DNA of 19,547 nucleotides from JBLNDG01 sp050261415 (GTDB taxonomy: Bacteria; Bacillota; Clostridia; Lutisporales; Lutisporaceae). Positions 7,366-15,306 of the stretch are shown in pieces (position 1 is the first letter of the stretch; each line of letters starts with the position of its first letter). The notes under the pieces are model-generated. The model was not told where the DNA came from, did no database searches, and was given only the letters and a program-made list of their open reading frames with translations. Location of the stretch: contig JBLNDG010000016.1 of the NCBI GenBank assembly GCA_050261415.1, forward strand, positions 1 to 19,547. Direction: 5' to 3'. A program made the translations under genes and the position numbers.

Positions 7366-10300
7366 TTGTATTTAAAACAGCTCGAGATACATGGTTTTAA
7401 GTCCTTTGCAGAGAAAATCGAACTTAATTTCGGCAATACGATAAATGCAATAGTAGGGCCAAACGGCAGCGGGAAAAGCAATATCTCGGATGCCATCAGG
7501 TGGGTTCTGGGGGAGCAGAGCGTAAAAGCCTTGAGGGGCAACAAGATGGAAGATGTCATATTTGCCGGAAGCGACAGCAAGAAAGCTCTGGGTTTCGCCG
7601 AGGTATCACTTTGCATTGATAACAGCGATAAAAAGATCCCGGTCGATTTTACAGAAATAAATATTACCAGGAGAATGTACCGGTCCGGGGAGAGCGAGTA
7701 TTTTATCAACAAGACTTCCTGCAGGCTGAAGGACATTTATGAGCTGTTCATGGACACAGGTATTGGGCGGGACGGTTATTCAATAATAGGACAGGGACGA
7801 ATTGATGAAATATTGAGCAACAAATCGGAGGACCGGCGAAATGTATTCGAGGAAGCGGCAGGAATAGTCAAATATAAGACCAGAAAGCAGGAAGCTGAAA
7901 AAAAGCTCGAGCAGACAAAGCAGAATATAATCAGAGTGACTGATATTATTGAGGAAATAGAGACACAACTGGAGCCTCTTAAAGAACAGGCGGAAGTGGC
8001 TAAAAGATACAGGGGTATCATGGAGGAGTTAAAAGCAATTGAGATAAATCTTATGCTGAACAACATCGACAAATACAAGAGCAAGCTCCAGACAATAAAA
8101 CAGGAAACTGAAGATGTGCAAGGACTGATAAATGAGAAGGTGAACCTTACTGCACAGTTGGAAATGAAGCACAACGAGCTTAAGAAAGGACTGAACGATC
8201 TGGAGCTGTTTATTGACAGCCTGAGCGAGGAAATCCACCATGCAGAAAACCTCAAGGAAAAGCTTGAGGGCGAATGCAATGTGCTTCAGGAGAGAATTAA
8301 AAATCTGAATAATGATATCGTAAGGCTTAATAAAAGGGACACTGAGCTTAAGAGCGAGTTGGAGGGTTCGGTACAAAATGTGGAGCAGAACCGGCTGAAG
8401 CTGGAACAGCTGACAGCTGCGTTTTCTGAAGTAAACGGAAAGATTAATGAGAGGACAGCTGATTTTGAGTCAAATTTCAAGTCCATTAACGATCTTGAAT
8501 TGGACCTGGGTGAAAAGCAACAGAAATTTATAAGCCTGATTAACAATCTTTCTGAGCTGAAAAGTAAAATAAACAGCACCAATGTGTTTATAGAAAATAT
8601 TAATAAGAGAAAAAGCCAGGTGGAAGGCGATGTAAGTCTTCTTGAGCTGCAGAAAAGCGATAAGGAAAAACAACATAAAAAATCCGTTGAGGATTTGGAA
8701 GACTTCTCAAAGAAGATAGAAGACTGCAAATTACTTGTGGAAGAGTTGAAAAACAAGAAACAGGAATGTGAAAGCGGAATCGGAGAACTGGAAGGCAGCC
8801 TCAATAAGGCCAAGACTGAGAAGGATGGGATAATGTCAAGGCTGAAGGTTCTGGAGGATATGGAAAAGGACCATGGAGGCTACAGCCGGTCAGTAAAGGT
8901 GCTGCTTGCCGAACATAGAAATATTACCGCAGGTTTTTGCGGTGTAGTTGGAGAGATGGTGAAGGTCCCGAACCAATATGTGACTGCTGTGGAGGTAGCC
9001 CTTGGAGGTGCGGTGCAGAGCATCATAACTGATACTGAAGAAGATGCAAAGCATTTAATTGAGCACCTGAAGATGCACAAGATAGGACGGGCTACTTTCC
9101 TTCCTATCAGTTCCGTAAAACCCAGGTATTTCAATGAGAAGGAGAATCAGCTTTTCAAGACGGAGGGCTTTATAGGAGTAGCCTCCGAATTAGTCGGGTA
9201 TGAGCCGAAAATAAAAAACATAATGCTTAACCTGCTGGGAAGAATAGCTGTTGTAAAGGATATAGACTCGGCAATAAAGCTGGCAAGGAAAGCGGGGTAT
9301 GAATTCAAGATAGTAACACTTTCAGGAGAAGTGATTAATGCAGGCGGGTCTATTACAGGCGGAAGTTTGCAATCGTCATCCAGCTCAGTGCTTTCCAGGA
9401 AGAGCGAGATTGAGACGTTGAAAACTCAGCATGAAAGCAGGCAGAAAGAGTATGACGGGCTGATGCTCAAGCTTTCTGAACTAAAAAAGCAAGCAGCAGA
9501 ATTTGAAAGCGAGATATCCTTCAAGACTGATATTTATCACTCTCTGCAGATAGATTTGAACAACTACAAAAATAGGTGCGAAAACATCAAAAACGATATT
9601 CAGATGATATCAGACAGGATATCAATCAACATGAAGGACATTGGAGACCTGAATTCGGAGTATGATGAGACCAAGAAAATAATAGATGAGAATACATCAA
9701 AAGCTGAAGCTGTGGAAAAGGAAAAAGCAGCTGTTGAGGAGGAAATAACCGACTTGCAGGAGCAAATGAAGCAGTTTAAGGAAGTCAGGGATTCATACAA
9801 CGAGGAGATAACCGAGCTGAAAATAAAACTGGCATCTGTTGAGCATAATAAGAGAACTACTGAAAGTACAATCAATGAGTTGCAGGAAAGAATAAGAGAC
9901 CTTGAGTCGGAGATTGAAAACAACAAGCAGGAAATTGAGAGGGAAGCCGCTGAAATCGGTGGCTTGAAGCTGAGCTTTGAAGAAAAAAGATCGGCTATTG
10001 AAAAGTCGGTGAAAGAGGTGGCTGAGAAGCAGGAAACTCTTGCCGGCAGGGAAAAGGAAAAGCTTTCGATTCAGGATGAGCTTCAGAAAATAGAGGATGA
10101 TACAAAGGAGTATGGCAAAGATATTGCTTCTTTTCAGTCAGATCTTCATAAAATCGAGATGCAGTATGCAAGAATTGAGATAGAGCTTGAAAATACGGAA
10201 TTGAAGCTTTTGGAAACCTATGACATGAACTATAATAAAGCACAGGAATACAGGGATGAGGGCCTTAGCATAACCTGGGCGTCAAAGCGCTGTGACGAAC

Positions 10301-10926
10301 TCAAGAGTGAAATCAGGGAAATGGGTACTGTTAATGTCAATGCCATTGAGGAATATGAAAAGATGAGTGAGCGCTACACATTCCTCAGCAATCAGGTAGA
10401 GGACTTAAGCCGCGCAAGGGATAACCTTATCGGAGTAATAGCTGAGATTTCCGAAAGCATGAAGCTTCAGTTCATTACCGAGTTTAACAAGATCAATCAA
10501 AACTTCAATGAAGTATTCATAAAGCTTTTCGGCGGAGGACATGCCCAGCTTGTGCTGTCCGACGAGGAAAATGTGCTGGAATCGGGCATAGAGATTATTG
10601 CGAAACCGCCGGGAAAGAAGCTGCAGAATCTTATGCTGCTTTCCGGCGGAGAGCGTGCACTCACAGCTATTGCACTGCTTTTCGGCATACTTAAGATGAA
10701 GCCTGCTCCATTCTGCGTCCTTGACGAAATTGACGCAGCGCTGGACGATGCCAACGTTGACAGGTATGCGGAGTTTCTGGTTGAATTTTCTGTGACCACG
10801 CAGTTTATAATCGTAACTCACAGAAAGGGCACGATGGAAGCGGCTGATTGCCTGTATGGAGTAAGCATGGAGGAAAGCGGGATATCCAAGCTGGTGTCGG
10901 TCAAGCTGGAGGATAAGGTAAGCTAG
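7366..10926 (+). CDS. smc: chromosome segregation ATPase SMC
   Basis: Structural maintenance of chromosomes ATPase, which with ScpA and ScpB compacts and segregates the chromosome. The head is split: Walker A GPNGSGKS at residues 31-38, and the signature LSGGER (1092-1097) plus Walker B CVLDEIDAALDD (Asp1120, Glu1121) at the C-terminus. Two long Glu/Lys/Leu-rich coiled coils flank the hinge domain at about 506-665, which contains GFCGVVGEMV and the conserved INAGGSITGGS. TTG 7366 (MYLKQLEIHGFKSFA) is preferred over GTG 7357, because GGGAG at 7353-7357 overlaps that GTG but is well spaced for the TTG. The resulting 1186 residues equal the B. subtilis SMC length. It is flanked on both sides by phased intergenic repeats. 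Confidence 0.97.
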   Translation: MYLKQLEIHGFKSFAEKIELNFGNTINAIVGPNGSGKSNISDAIRWVLGEQSVKALRGNKMEDVIFAGSDSKKALGFAEVSLCIDNSDKKIPVDFTEINITRRMYRSGESEYFINKTSCRLKDIYELFMDTGIGRDGYSIIGQGRIDEILSNKSEDRRNVFEEAAGIVKYKTRKQEAEKKLEQTKQNIIRVTDIIEEIETQLEPLKEQAEVAKRYRGIMEELKAIEINLMLNNIDKYKSKLQTIKQETEDVQGLINEKVNLTAQLEMKHNELKKGLNDLELFIDSLSEEIHHAENLKEKLEGECNVLQERIKNLNNDIVRLNKRDTELKSELEGSVQNVEQNRLKLEQLTAAFSEVNGKINERTADFESNFKSINDLELDLGEKQQKFISLINNLSELKSKINSTNVFIENINKRKSQVEGDVSLLELQKSDKEKQHKKSVEDLEDFSKKIEDCKLLVEELKNKKQECESGIGELEGSLNKAKTEKDGIMSRLKVLEDMEKDHGGYSRSVKVLLAEHRNITAGFCGVVGEMVKVPNQYVTAVEVALGGAVQSIITDTEEDAKHLIEHLKMHKIGRATFLPISSVKPRYFNEKENQLFKTEGFIGVASELVGYEPKIKNIMLNLLGRIAVVKDIDSAIKLARKAGYEFKIVTLSGEVINAGGSITGGSLQSSSSSVLSRKSEIETLKTQHESRQKEYDGLMLKLSELKKQAAEFESEISFKTDIYHSLQIDLNNYKNRCENIKNDIQMISDRISINMKDIGDLNSEYDETKKIIDENTSKAEAVEKEKAAVEEEITDLQEQMKQFKEVRDSYNEEITELKIKLASVEHNKRTTESTINELQERIRDLESEIENNKQEIEREAAEIGGLKLSFEEKRSAIEKSVKEVAEKQETLAGREKEKLSIQDELQKIEDDTKEYGKDIASFQSDLHKIEMQYARIEIELENTELKLLETYDMNYNKAQEYRDEGLSITWASKRCDELKSEIREMGTVNVNAIEEYEKMSERYTFLSNQVEDLSRARDNLIGVIAEISESMKLQFITEFNKINQNFNEVFIKLFGGGHAQLVLSDEENVLESGIEIIAKPPGKKLQNLMLLSGGERALTAIALLFGILKMKPAPFCVLDEIDAALDDANVDRYAEFLVEFSVTTQFIIVTHRKGTMEAADCLYGVSMEESGISKLVSVKLEDKVS

Positions 10927-10930
10927 AGAA

Positions 10931-11034
10931 CGTGTAACACTGAAGACACGGCGGAAAAAATAATTAGCCTTGCAATTCCGTGAAACATCCGTGTGTTCCG
11001 TGGTTACCGTACCTATACTTATAAGGAATACCCG
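10931..11034. repeat. phased CACGG intergenic repeat, copy 2 (between smc and ftsY)
   Basis: The left part has CACTG (10938) and CACGG (10947), 9 bp apart. After an A-rich spacer a full inverted arm follows: CCTTG (10968), CCGTG (10978), CCGTG (10989) and CCGTG (10998), giving the 9-11-10 spacing when read on the minus strand. The tail TACTTATAAGGAATACCCG at 11016-11034 recurs with one change after copy 3. The repeat fills almost the whole smc-ftsY gap, beginning 5 nt after the smc stop. Confidence 0.75.
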
Positions 11035-11081
11035 ATATATTATATATATCATTATATATTGCATAAAGGAGCGTAATAGTA

Positions 11082-12152
11082 ATGGCGGGGATATTTTCAA
11101 AACTGTTTAAGAAGGGAAATGAAGGGGAGCAGGAGGAAAAGCAGCAGGAGAATGCTCCTGAAGAGCAGGAAGAGCAGCTTTCTGATGAAGAGATAGAGGA
11201 GATGCTTGCAGAGGAAATTGAGGAGGAAGCTGAGGAAGGAAAGGGTTCATTCTTCTCAAGATTAAAGGATGGGCTGTTTAAGACCAGAAAGAATATTACA
11301 GATAAAATAAATGATGTTTTGTTGAACTTCAAAAGTGTAGATGAAGAGCTTTTTGAAGAGCTTGAGGAAATACTTATTACCTCCGACTTAGGTGTCACAA
11401 CAACAATGACGATATTGACGAACCTCAGGAAGCAGGTAAAAGAACAGAATGTCAAGGAGCCTTCTGCGGTAAAGGAGCTTTTGAAGCAGGAAATACTGGG
11501 AATAATGGGAGACCCTGGAGAAAGAATAGGAGAGAAGAGTCCAGAGGTTATTCTGGTAATAGGAGTGAATGGTGTCGGTAAAACAACCTCAATAGGAAAA
11601 ATTGCAGCGAGACTAAAGAAATCGGGAAAGAAAGTAATCATTGCAGCTGCAGACACTTTCAGGGCAGCAGCAATAGACCAGCTTGAAATATGGGGCAGCA
11701 GGATAGGCGTCGATGTAGTAAAACACCAGGAAGGTGCCGACCCTGCAGCAGTCATATATGATGCAATAAGCTCAGCCAAGTCAAAGCACGCAGATGTTCT
11801 TATCTGCGATACGGCAGGAAGGCTGCACAACAAGAAAAACCTCATGGATGAGCTTAAGAAGATTTCCAAAGTGATAGAAAGAGAATTCCCGGAAGCTCAG
11901 AGGGAAACACTGCTGGTGCTTGATGCAACAACAGGGCAGAATGCCATTTCCCAGGCAAAGCTGTTTAAAGAGGTGGCGGACATAGGCGGCTTAGTACTCA
12001 CCAAACTGGACGGTACGGCAAAAGGCGGCATAGTAATTGCAATTAAATCAGAGCTTGACATACCGGTAAAATTCATAGGCGTCGGAGAAAAGGTGAACGA
12101 CCTTCAGGATTTTGTGCCGGAAGATTTTGTAAATGCATTATTTGCCGAATAA
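11082..12152 (+). CDS. ftsY: signal recognition particle receptor FtsY
   Basis: GTPase that receives SRP-bound ribosomes at the membrane and pairs with Ffh, encoded just downstream. It has 356 residues. Residues 14-53 form a very acidic, Glu/Gln-rich A domain expected to touch the membrane or translocon. The N domain follows, then the G domain: GVNGVGKT at 161-168, DTFRAAA at 191-197, DTAGR at 243-247 and TKLDGTAKGG from 307. AAAGGAG at 11065-11071 precedes the ATG at 11082. There is no signal peptide, as expected for a peripheral protein. A phased intergenic repeat precedes it and a hairpin terminator follows. Confidence 0.97.
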   Translation: MAGIFSKLFKKGNEGEQEEKQQENAPEEQEEQLSDEEIEEMLAEEIEEEAEEGKGSFFSRLKDGLFKTRKNITDKINDVLLNFKSVDEELFEELEEILITSDLGVTTTMTILTNLRKQVKEQNVKEPSAVKELLKQEILGIMGDPGERIGEKSPEVILVIGVNGVGKTTSIGKIAARLKKSGKKVIIAAADTFRAAAIDQLEIWGSRIGVDVVKHQEGADPAAVIYDAISSAKSKHADVLICDTAGRLHNKKNLMDELKKISKVIEREFPEAQRETLLVLDATTGQNAISQAKLFKEVADIGGLVLTKLDGTAKGGIVIAIKSELDIPVKFIGVGEKVNDLQDFVPEDFVNALFAE

Positions 12153-12157
12153 AAATA

Positions 12158-12185
12158 TTGACAAATGTATATCCTTTAATATAAA
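12158..12185 (+). promoter_or_regulatory. sigma-A-type promoter for ylxM-ffh
   Basis: TTGACA at 12158-12163 and TATAAA at 12180-12185 with a 16-nt spacer. It begins 5 nt after the ftsY stop. The -10 overlaps the left base of the 18-bp hairpin, and the predicted start (about 12192) lies inside its left arm. Confidence 0.7.
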
Positions 12186-12225
12186 ATACCAATGTAAAGG
12201 TTTTGACCTTTACATTGGTATTTTT
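12183..12225. terminator. perfect 18-bp hairpin between ftsY and ylxM (bidirectional-type terminator)
   Basis: The 18 nt at 12183-12200 are perfectly complementary to 12207-12224, with a 6-nt loop (TTTTGA). The outer stem is AAAA/TTTT, so it reads as a terminator for ftsY transcripts and possibly in both directions. It overlaps the ylxM promoter. Confidence 0.8.
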
Positions 12226-12250
12226 AGAGGGCTCATTAGAGGTGTTTTCA

Positions 12251-12613
12251 GTGTACGAAAAGTTGGTTCAGATAGCACTATTATTCGATTTCTACGGACA
12301 GTTACTTACTGAAAAGCAGATTGAGATAGTAGAAATGTATTACAATAATGACCTTTCTCTGGGAGAAATCTCAGAACAGCTTGGCATAAGCAGGCAGGGC
12401 GTGTATGATACACTGAAGCGGGCAGAAAAAACACTGTTTGAATATGAAGAAAAACTTAAGCTGGTTGACAGGTTTTTAAGTCATAAAGAAAGCATGAAGC
12501 AAATAAACAGAATGATTGATGAAATACTTGAAAAAGATGATTTTGACAAGAAATACTTAAAACAGAGATTGACTCAAATTAAGGAATATATAACCAGTGC
12601 AATGAAAGAATAG
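12251..12613 (+). CDS. ylxM: YlxM family helix-turn-helix protein
   Basis: A 120-residue protein of the YlxM/p13 family, usually encoded just before ffh and linked to SRP function. Family features are LLFDFYGQLLTEKQIEIVEMYY at the start and the sigma-factor-like helix-turn-helix DLSLGEISEQLGISRQGVYD (about 34-53). The C-terminal 60 residues are charged and helical. GTG 12251 is chosen because AGAGGT at 12238-12243 gives 7-nt spacing and the family begins there; GTG 12242 and TTG 12203 are in frame, but 12203 lies in the hairpin loop. It lies 34 nt before ffh and is probably cotranscribed with it. Whether it binds DNA is unknown. Confidence 0.92.
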   Translation: MYEKLVQIALLFDFYGQLLTEKQIEIVEMYYNNDLSLGEISEQLGISRQGVYDTLKRAEKTLFEYEEKLKLVDRFLSHKESMKQINRMIDEILEKDDFDKKYLKQRLTQIKEYITSAMKE

Positions 12614-12647
12614 AAAATATAATCACACATCCATAGGAGGTGGTTCG

Positions 12648-13988
12648 ATGGCTTTTGAAGGCTTGGCGGATAAGCTCCAGCAGACTCTGAAAAAACTCAG
12701 GGGTGCGGGAAAGCTTAATGAAAAAGATGTAAAAGATGCCATGAGAGAAGTTAAGATGGCCCTTCTTGAGGCCGATGTCAGCTTCAAAGTGGTTAAAGAT
12801 TTTATAAATAAAGTTACCGAGAGGGCAGTAGGAGCTGAAGTATTGGAAAGCCTAACTCCCGGACAACAGGTAATAAAAATTGTAAATGAACAGATGACAG
12901 AGCTTATGGGCAGCACCCAAAGCAAGATAGTGTTTGCATCAAAGCCGCCGACAATATTAATGATGGTAGGCTTGCAGGGCGCAGGCAAGACAACTACCTG
13001 CGGTAAACTTGGCCTTGTGCTTAAAAAGCAGGGGAAAAATCCGCTTATGGTAGCCTGTGACGTTTACAGGCCTGCGGCAATAAAGCAGCTTCAGGTAGTA
13101 GGCAGCCAGGTCGGTATAGAAGTATTCTCCATGGGAGACAAGGTTGATCCTGTGGATATATCAAAAGCTGCGGTAGCACAAGCGGCGAAAAACGGTAATG
13201 ACGTGGTGATCATTGATACAGCCGGGCGTCTTCATATAAATGAAGAGCTGATGGATGAGCTTTCAAACATAAAGCAAAATGTCAGACCTACGGAAATATT
13301 ACTGGTTGTTGACTCCATGACAGGCCAGGATGCTGTTAATGTAGCAGAAAGCTTCAATGAGAAGCTTGGGATAGACGGTGTTATACTGACAAAGCTGGAT
13401 GGTGACACTAGGGGCGGTGCAGCATTATCGGTAAAGGCCATAACAGGCAAACCAATAAAATATGCAGGCTTGGGAGAGAAAATGGATGATCTGGAGCCTT
13501 TTCACCCGGACAGGATGGCCTCCCGAATACTTGGTATGGGAGATGTCCTGAGCCTTATTGAAAAAGCACAGGCTGCATTTGATGAAAAGAAGGCACTGGA
13601 GCTTGAGAAGAAGTTACGGAACCAGCAGTTCACCTTCGATGACTTCCTTGACCAGCTGCAGCAAATGAAGAAAATGGGACCGTTAAGCTCAATAATGGAA
13701 ATGATACCGGGTCTGAATTCGAGCAAGCTCAAAGGCATGGAAGTTGATGAGAAAGAGCTTGTCAGAGTTGAAGCAATAATAAAATCCATGACCAAAAAAG
13801 AAAGACAGAACCCTGATATGATAAACGGCAGCAGGAGAAAGAGGATTGCAGCAGGCAGCGGTACCAGCGTACAGGATGTCAACAGGGTAATGAAGAATTT
13901 CGAACAAACGAAGAAAATGATGAAACAGTTTGCCGGAATGGAAAAAGATATGAAGAAGGGTAAAATGAAAATGCCTTTCTTTAAATAA
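12648..13988 (+). CDS. ffh: signal recognition particle protein Ffh (SRP54)
   Basis: SRP GTPase of 446 residues that binds signal sequences and SRP RNA and docks with FtsY. The N domain (1-95) contains ALLEADV. The G domain has GLQGAGKTT at 108-116, DVYRPAA at 138-144, DTAGR at 190-194 and TKLDGDTRGG near 247. The M domain from about residue 300 is Met-rich, with the RNA-binding GSRRKRIAAGSGTSVQDVNR and a Met/Lys-rich tail ending KMKMPFFK. The ATG at 12648 has AGGAGG about 8 nt upstream. It forms a unit with ylxM and ends at a terminator. Confidence 0.97.
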   Translation: MAFEGLADKLQQTLKKLRGAGKLNEKDVKDAMREVKMALLEADVSFKVVKDFINKVTERAVGAEVLESLTPGQQVIKIVNEQMTELMGSTQSKIVFASKPPTILMMVGLQGAGKTTTCGKLGLVLKKQGKNPLMVACDVYRPAAIKQLQVVGSQVGIEVFSMGDKVDPVDISKAAVAQAAKNGNDVVIIDTAGRLHINEELMDELSNIKQNVRPTEILLVVDSMTGQDAVNVAESFNEKLGIDGVILTKLDGDTRGGAALSVKAITGKPIKYAGLGEKMDDLEPFHPDRMASRILGMGDVLSLIEKAQAAFDEKKALELEKKLRNQQFTFDDFLDQLQQMKKMGPLSSIMEMIPGLNSSKLKGMEVDEKELVRVEAIIKSMTKKERQNPDMINGSRRKRIAAGSGTSVQDVNRVMKNFEQTKKMMKQFAGMEKDMKKGKMKMPFFK

Positions 13989-14032
13989 AAAAGGCTTCTA
14001 TTGAAACACTCTAACAACTAATGAAGCCTTTT
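13989..14032 (+). terminator. terminator after ffh
   Basis: AAAAGGCTTC at 13989-13998 pairs perfectly with GAAGCCTTTT at 14023-14032 over a long 24-nt loop. It starts directly after the ffh stop. Confidence 0.7.
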
Positions 14033-14035
14033 ATG

Positions 14036-14108
14036 AAATGCATTGACGGAAAGTTTGTTTAAGGTGAATTTGACTTTCCTATGCATTTTAAATGCATTGT
14101 ATGCATTT
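14036..14108. repeat. four AAATGCAT/ATGCATTT octamers upstream of rpsP
   Basis: AAATGCAT at 14036-14043, ATGCATTT at 14081-14088, AAATGCAT at 14090-14097 and ATGCATTT at 14101-14108. The second and third form a perfect 17-bp palindrome with a T centre. They lie 46-118 nt before the rpsP start and may be operator sites. TTGACT at 14070 could be a -35, but no matching -10 was found. Confidence 0.5.
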
Positions 14109-14153
14109 AAAAATACTTCTACTCACAAGAAATATTGTAAGGAGGTGAATCGA

Positions 14154-14402
14154 ATGTCAGTAAAAATCAGATTGAAAAGAATGGGAGCTAAAAAAGCGCC
14201 TTTCTATAGATTGGTAGTAGCTGATTCAAGATCCCCGAGAGATGGAAAGTTTATCGAAGAAATAGGCTATTACAATCCTATAACAGATCCTGCAGAAATA
14301 AAGATAGACGCCGAAAGGGCAAAGAAGTGGCTCGATGATGGGGCACAGCCCTCTGATACTGTTAGATTACTGTTGAAGAAGAGCGGTATTATAGAGGCAT
14401 AA
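14154..14402 (+). CDS. rpsP: 30S ribosomal protein bS16
   Basis: Small-subunit assembly protein of 82 residues. The sequence VKIRLKRMGAKKAPFYRLVVADSRSPRDGKFIEEIGYYNP is diagnostic of S16, and the ending SDTVRLLLKKSGI is typical. ATG 14154 follows AAGGAGGTG (14139-14147); an upstream in-frame TTG at 14043 would add 37 residues unlike the family and is rejected. The rpsP-khpA-rimM-trmD-rplS order is common in Firmicutes. It is probably cotranscribed with khpA, 33 nt downstream. Confidence 0.97.
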   Translation: MSVKIRLKRMGAKKAPFYRLVVADSRSPRDGKFIEEIGYYNPITDPAEIKIDAERAKKWLDDGAQPSDTVRLLLKKSGIIEA

Positions 14403-14435
14403 TAATGCAATAATAATCCATTAGGAGTGTTGCAA

Positions 14436-14663
14436 TTGAAAGAATTAGTAGAAGTAATTGCAAAAGCCCTTGTAGATTACCCGGAAAAGGTCAAGGTTAA
14501 GGAGACTGAAAGTGACAAGTCAGTTATTATTGAACTCACTGTCGCTCCTGAGGACATGGGTAAGGTAATAGGAAAAAACGGAAGAATAGCAAGAGCTATA
14601 AGAACCGTTGTAAAATCCGGCGCTGCAAAGCTGGATAAAAAAGTAATCGTAGAAATCATTTAA
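14436..14663 (+). CDS. khpA: KH-domain RNA-binding protein KhpA (YlqC)
   Basis: A 75-residue single KH-domain protein, known in Gram-positives as a partner of KhpB in RNA binding with effects on cell size and division. The GxxG loop is GKNG at residues 46-49, inside APEDMGKVIGKNGRIARAIR. TTG 14436 is preferred over GTG 14427 and TTG 14430, because TAGGAG (14422-14427) overlaps the GTG, gives 8-nt spacing to this TTG, and the family begins MKELVE. A terminator-like hairpin follows the stop by 2 nt. Confidence 0.93.
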   Translation: MKELVEVIAKALVDYPEKVKVKETESDKSVIIELTVAPEDMGKVIGKNGRIARAIRTVVKSGAAKLDKKVIVEII

Positions 14664-14665
14664 AT

Positions 14666-14698
14666 AAAAGCTCGGAGGCATCGAACCTCCTCGCTTTT
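14666..14698 (+). terminator. terminator-like hairpin after khpA
   Basis: AAAAGC pairs with GCTTTT and GGAGG (14674-14678) pairs with CCTCC (14686-14690), with a TC/TC internal mismatch and a 7-nt loop. The T run is only four bases and part of the stem. Confidence 0.6.
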
Positions 14699-14703
14699 GA
14701 CTG

Positions 14704-14721
14704 ATTCTGCTTTGGCAGAAT
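14704..14721 (+). other. small hairpin in the khpA-rimM gap
   Basis: ATTCTGC, a TTTG loop and GCAGAAT form a perfect 7-bp stem between two larger hairpins. Role unknown. Confidence 0.45.
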
Positions 14722-14734
14722 GTCCAGTAGTTGG

Positions 14735-14774
14735 AAGGCCGTTTTACACATTTATGCTGATGAAACGGCCTTTT
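14735..14774 (+). terminator. second terminator-like hairpin upstream of rimM
   Basis: AAGGCCGTTT at 14735-14744 pairs perfectly with AAACGGCCTT at 14763-14772 over an 18-nt loop, ending in TTTT. It lies 29 nt before the rimM ATG, so it could act as an attenuator or separate rimM-trmD from khpA. Confidence 0.6.
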
Positions 14775-14802
14775 AATCAATTTTGCATTGCAGGTGGATA
14801 TT

Positions 14803-15306
14803 ATGTTGGAATACCTTACAGTGGGACAAATTATAAACATACATGGATTCAGGGGAGAAGTGAAGGTATACCCCCTTACCGACAATATAAACAGGTTCAG
14901 GAAATTGAAGGAAGTGTATGTGGAGGACGGAGAGCAGCTATTGCTGCATCAAGTGGAAGGTGTCAAGTTTTTAAGCAATACGGTTGTAATGAAGCTTAAA
15001 GGCATTGATACGGAGGAAGCCGCCAATAAGCTGCGCAACCGCTATATAAAGGTGGACAGAAAAGCCGCAGTCAAACTTCCGAAAGATTCGTTCTTTATCT
15101 GCGACCTTATTGGTGCGGAGGTCTTTGACGAAAAGGGCGCTTTACTCGGAAAAATAAAGGATGTCCTGCAGACAGGGAGCAACGATGTTTTCGTTGTACA
15201 AGGCGAGGAAAAAGATATATTGATTCCCGCATTGAAGGATATTTTCCGGGATATCAATATTGAAGATAAAAAGATTATTGTTGAATTGCCAGAGGGTTTG
15301 ATATAA
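14803..15306 (+). CDS. rimM: 16S rRNA processing / ribosome maturation factor RimM
   Basis: Assembly factor for the 30S head, 167 residues. The N-terminal beta-barrel begins EYLTVGQIINIHGFRGEVKVYPLTD, the RimM signature, and the C-terminal PRC-barrel shows LIGAEVFDEKGALLGKIKDVLQTGSNDVFVV and DILIPALKDIFRDI. ATG 14803 is chosen over the in-frame TTG 14788 because CAGGTGG (14791-14797) gives 6-nt spacing. The stop codon directly abuts the trmD ATG with no gap, so the two are certainly in one mRNA. Confidence 0.96.
   Translation: MLEYLTVGQIINIHGFRGEVKVYPLTDNINRFRKLKEVYVEDGEQLLLHQVEGVKFLSNTVVMKLKGIDTEEAANKLRNRYIKVDRKAAVKLPKDSFFICDLIGAEVFDEKGALLGKIKDVLQTGSNDVFVVQGEEKDILIPALKDIFRDINIEDKKIIVELPEGLI

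Noticed and set aside
10405..11100. 231-codon open frame on the minus strand across the end of smc
   Set aside because: It is antisense to conserved SMC head coding sequence and runs through an intergenic repeat; the translation is Cys/Tyr/His-rich with no recognisable motif.
10964..11869. 301-codon minus-strand frame over ftsY
   Set aside because: Ser/Phe/Leu-rich shadow produced by the Glu/Lys-rich ftsY codons; FtsY motifs on the plus strand are complete.
14697..14999. 100-codon plus-strand frame before and inside rimM
   Set aside because: It covers the hairpins and overlaps the RimM N-terminus in another frame; RimM is the conserved product.
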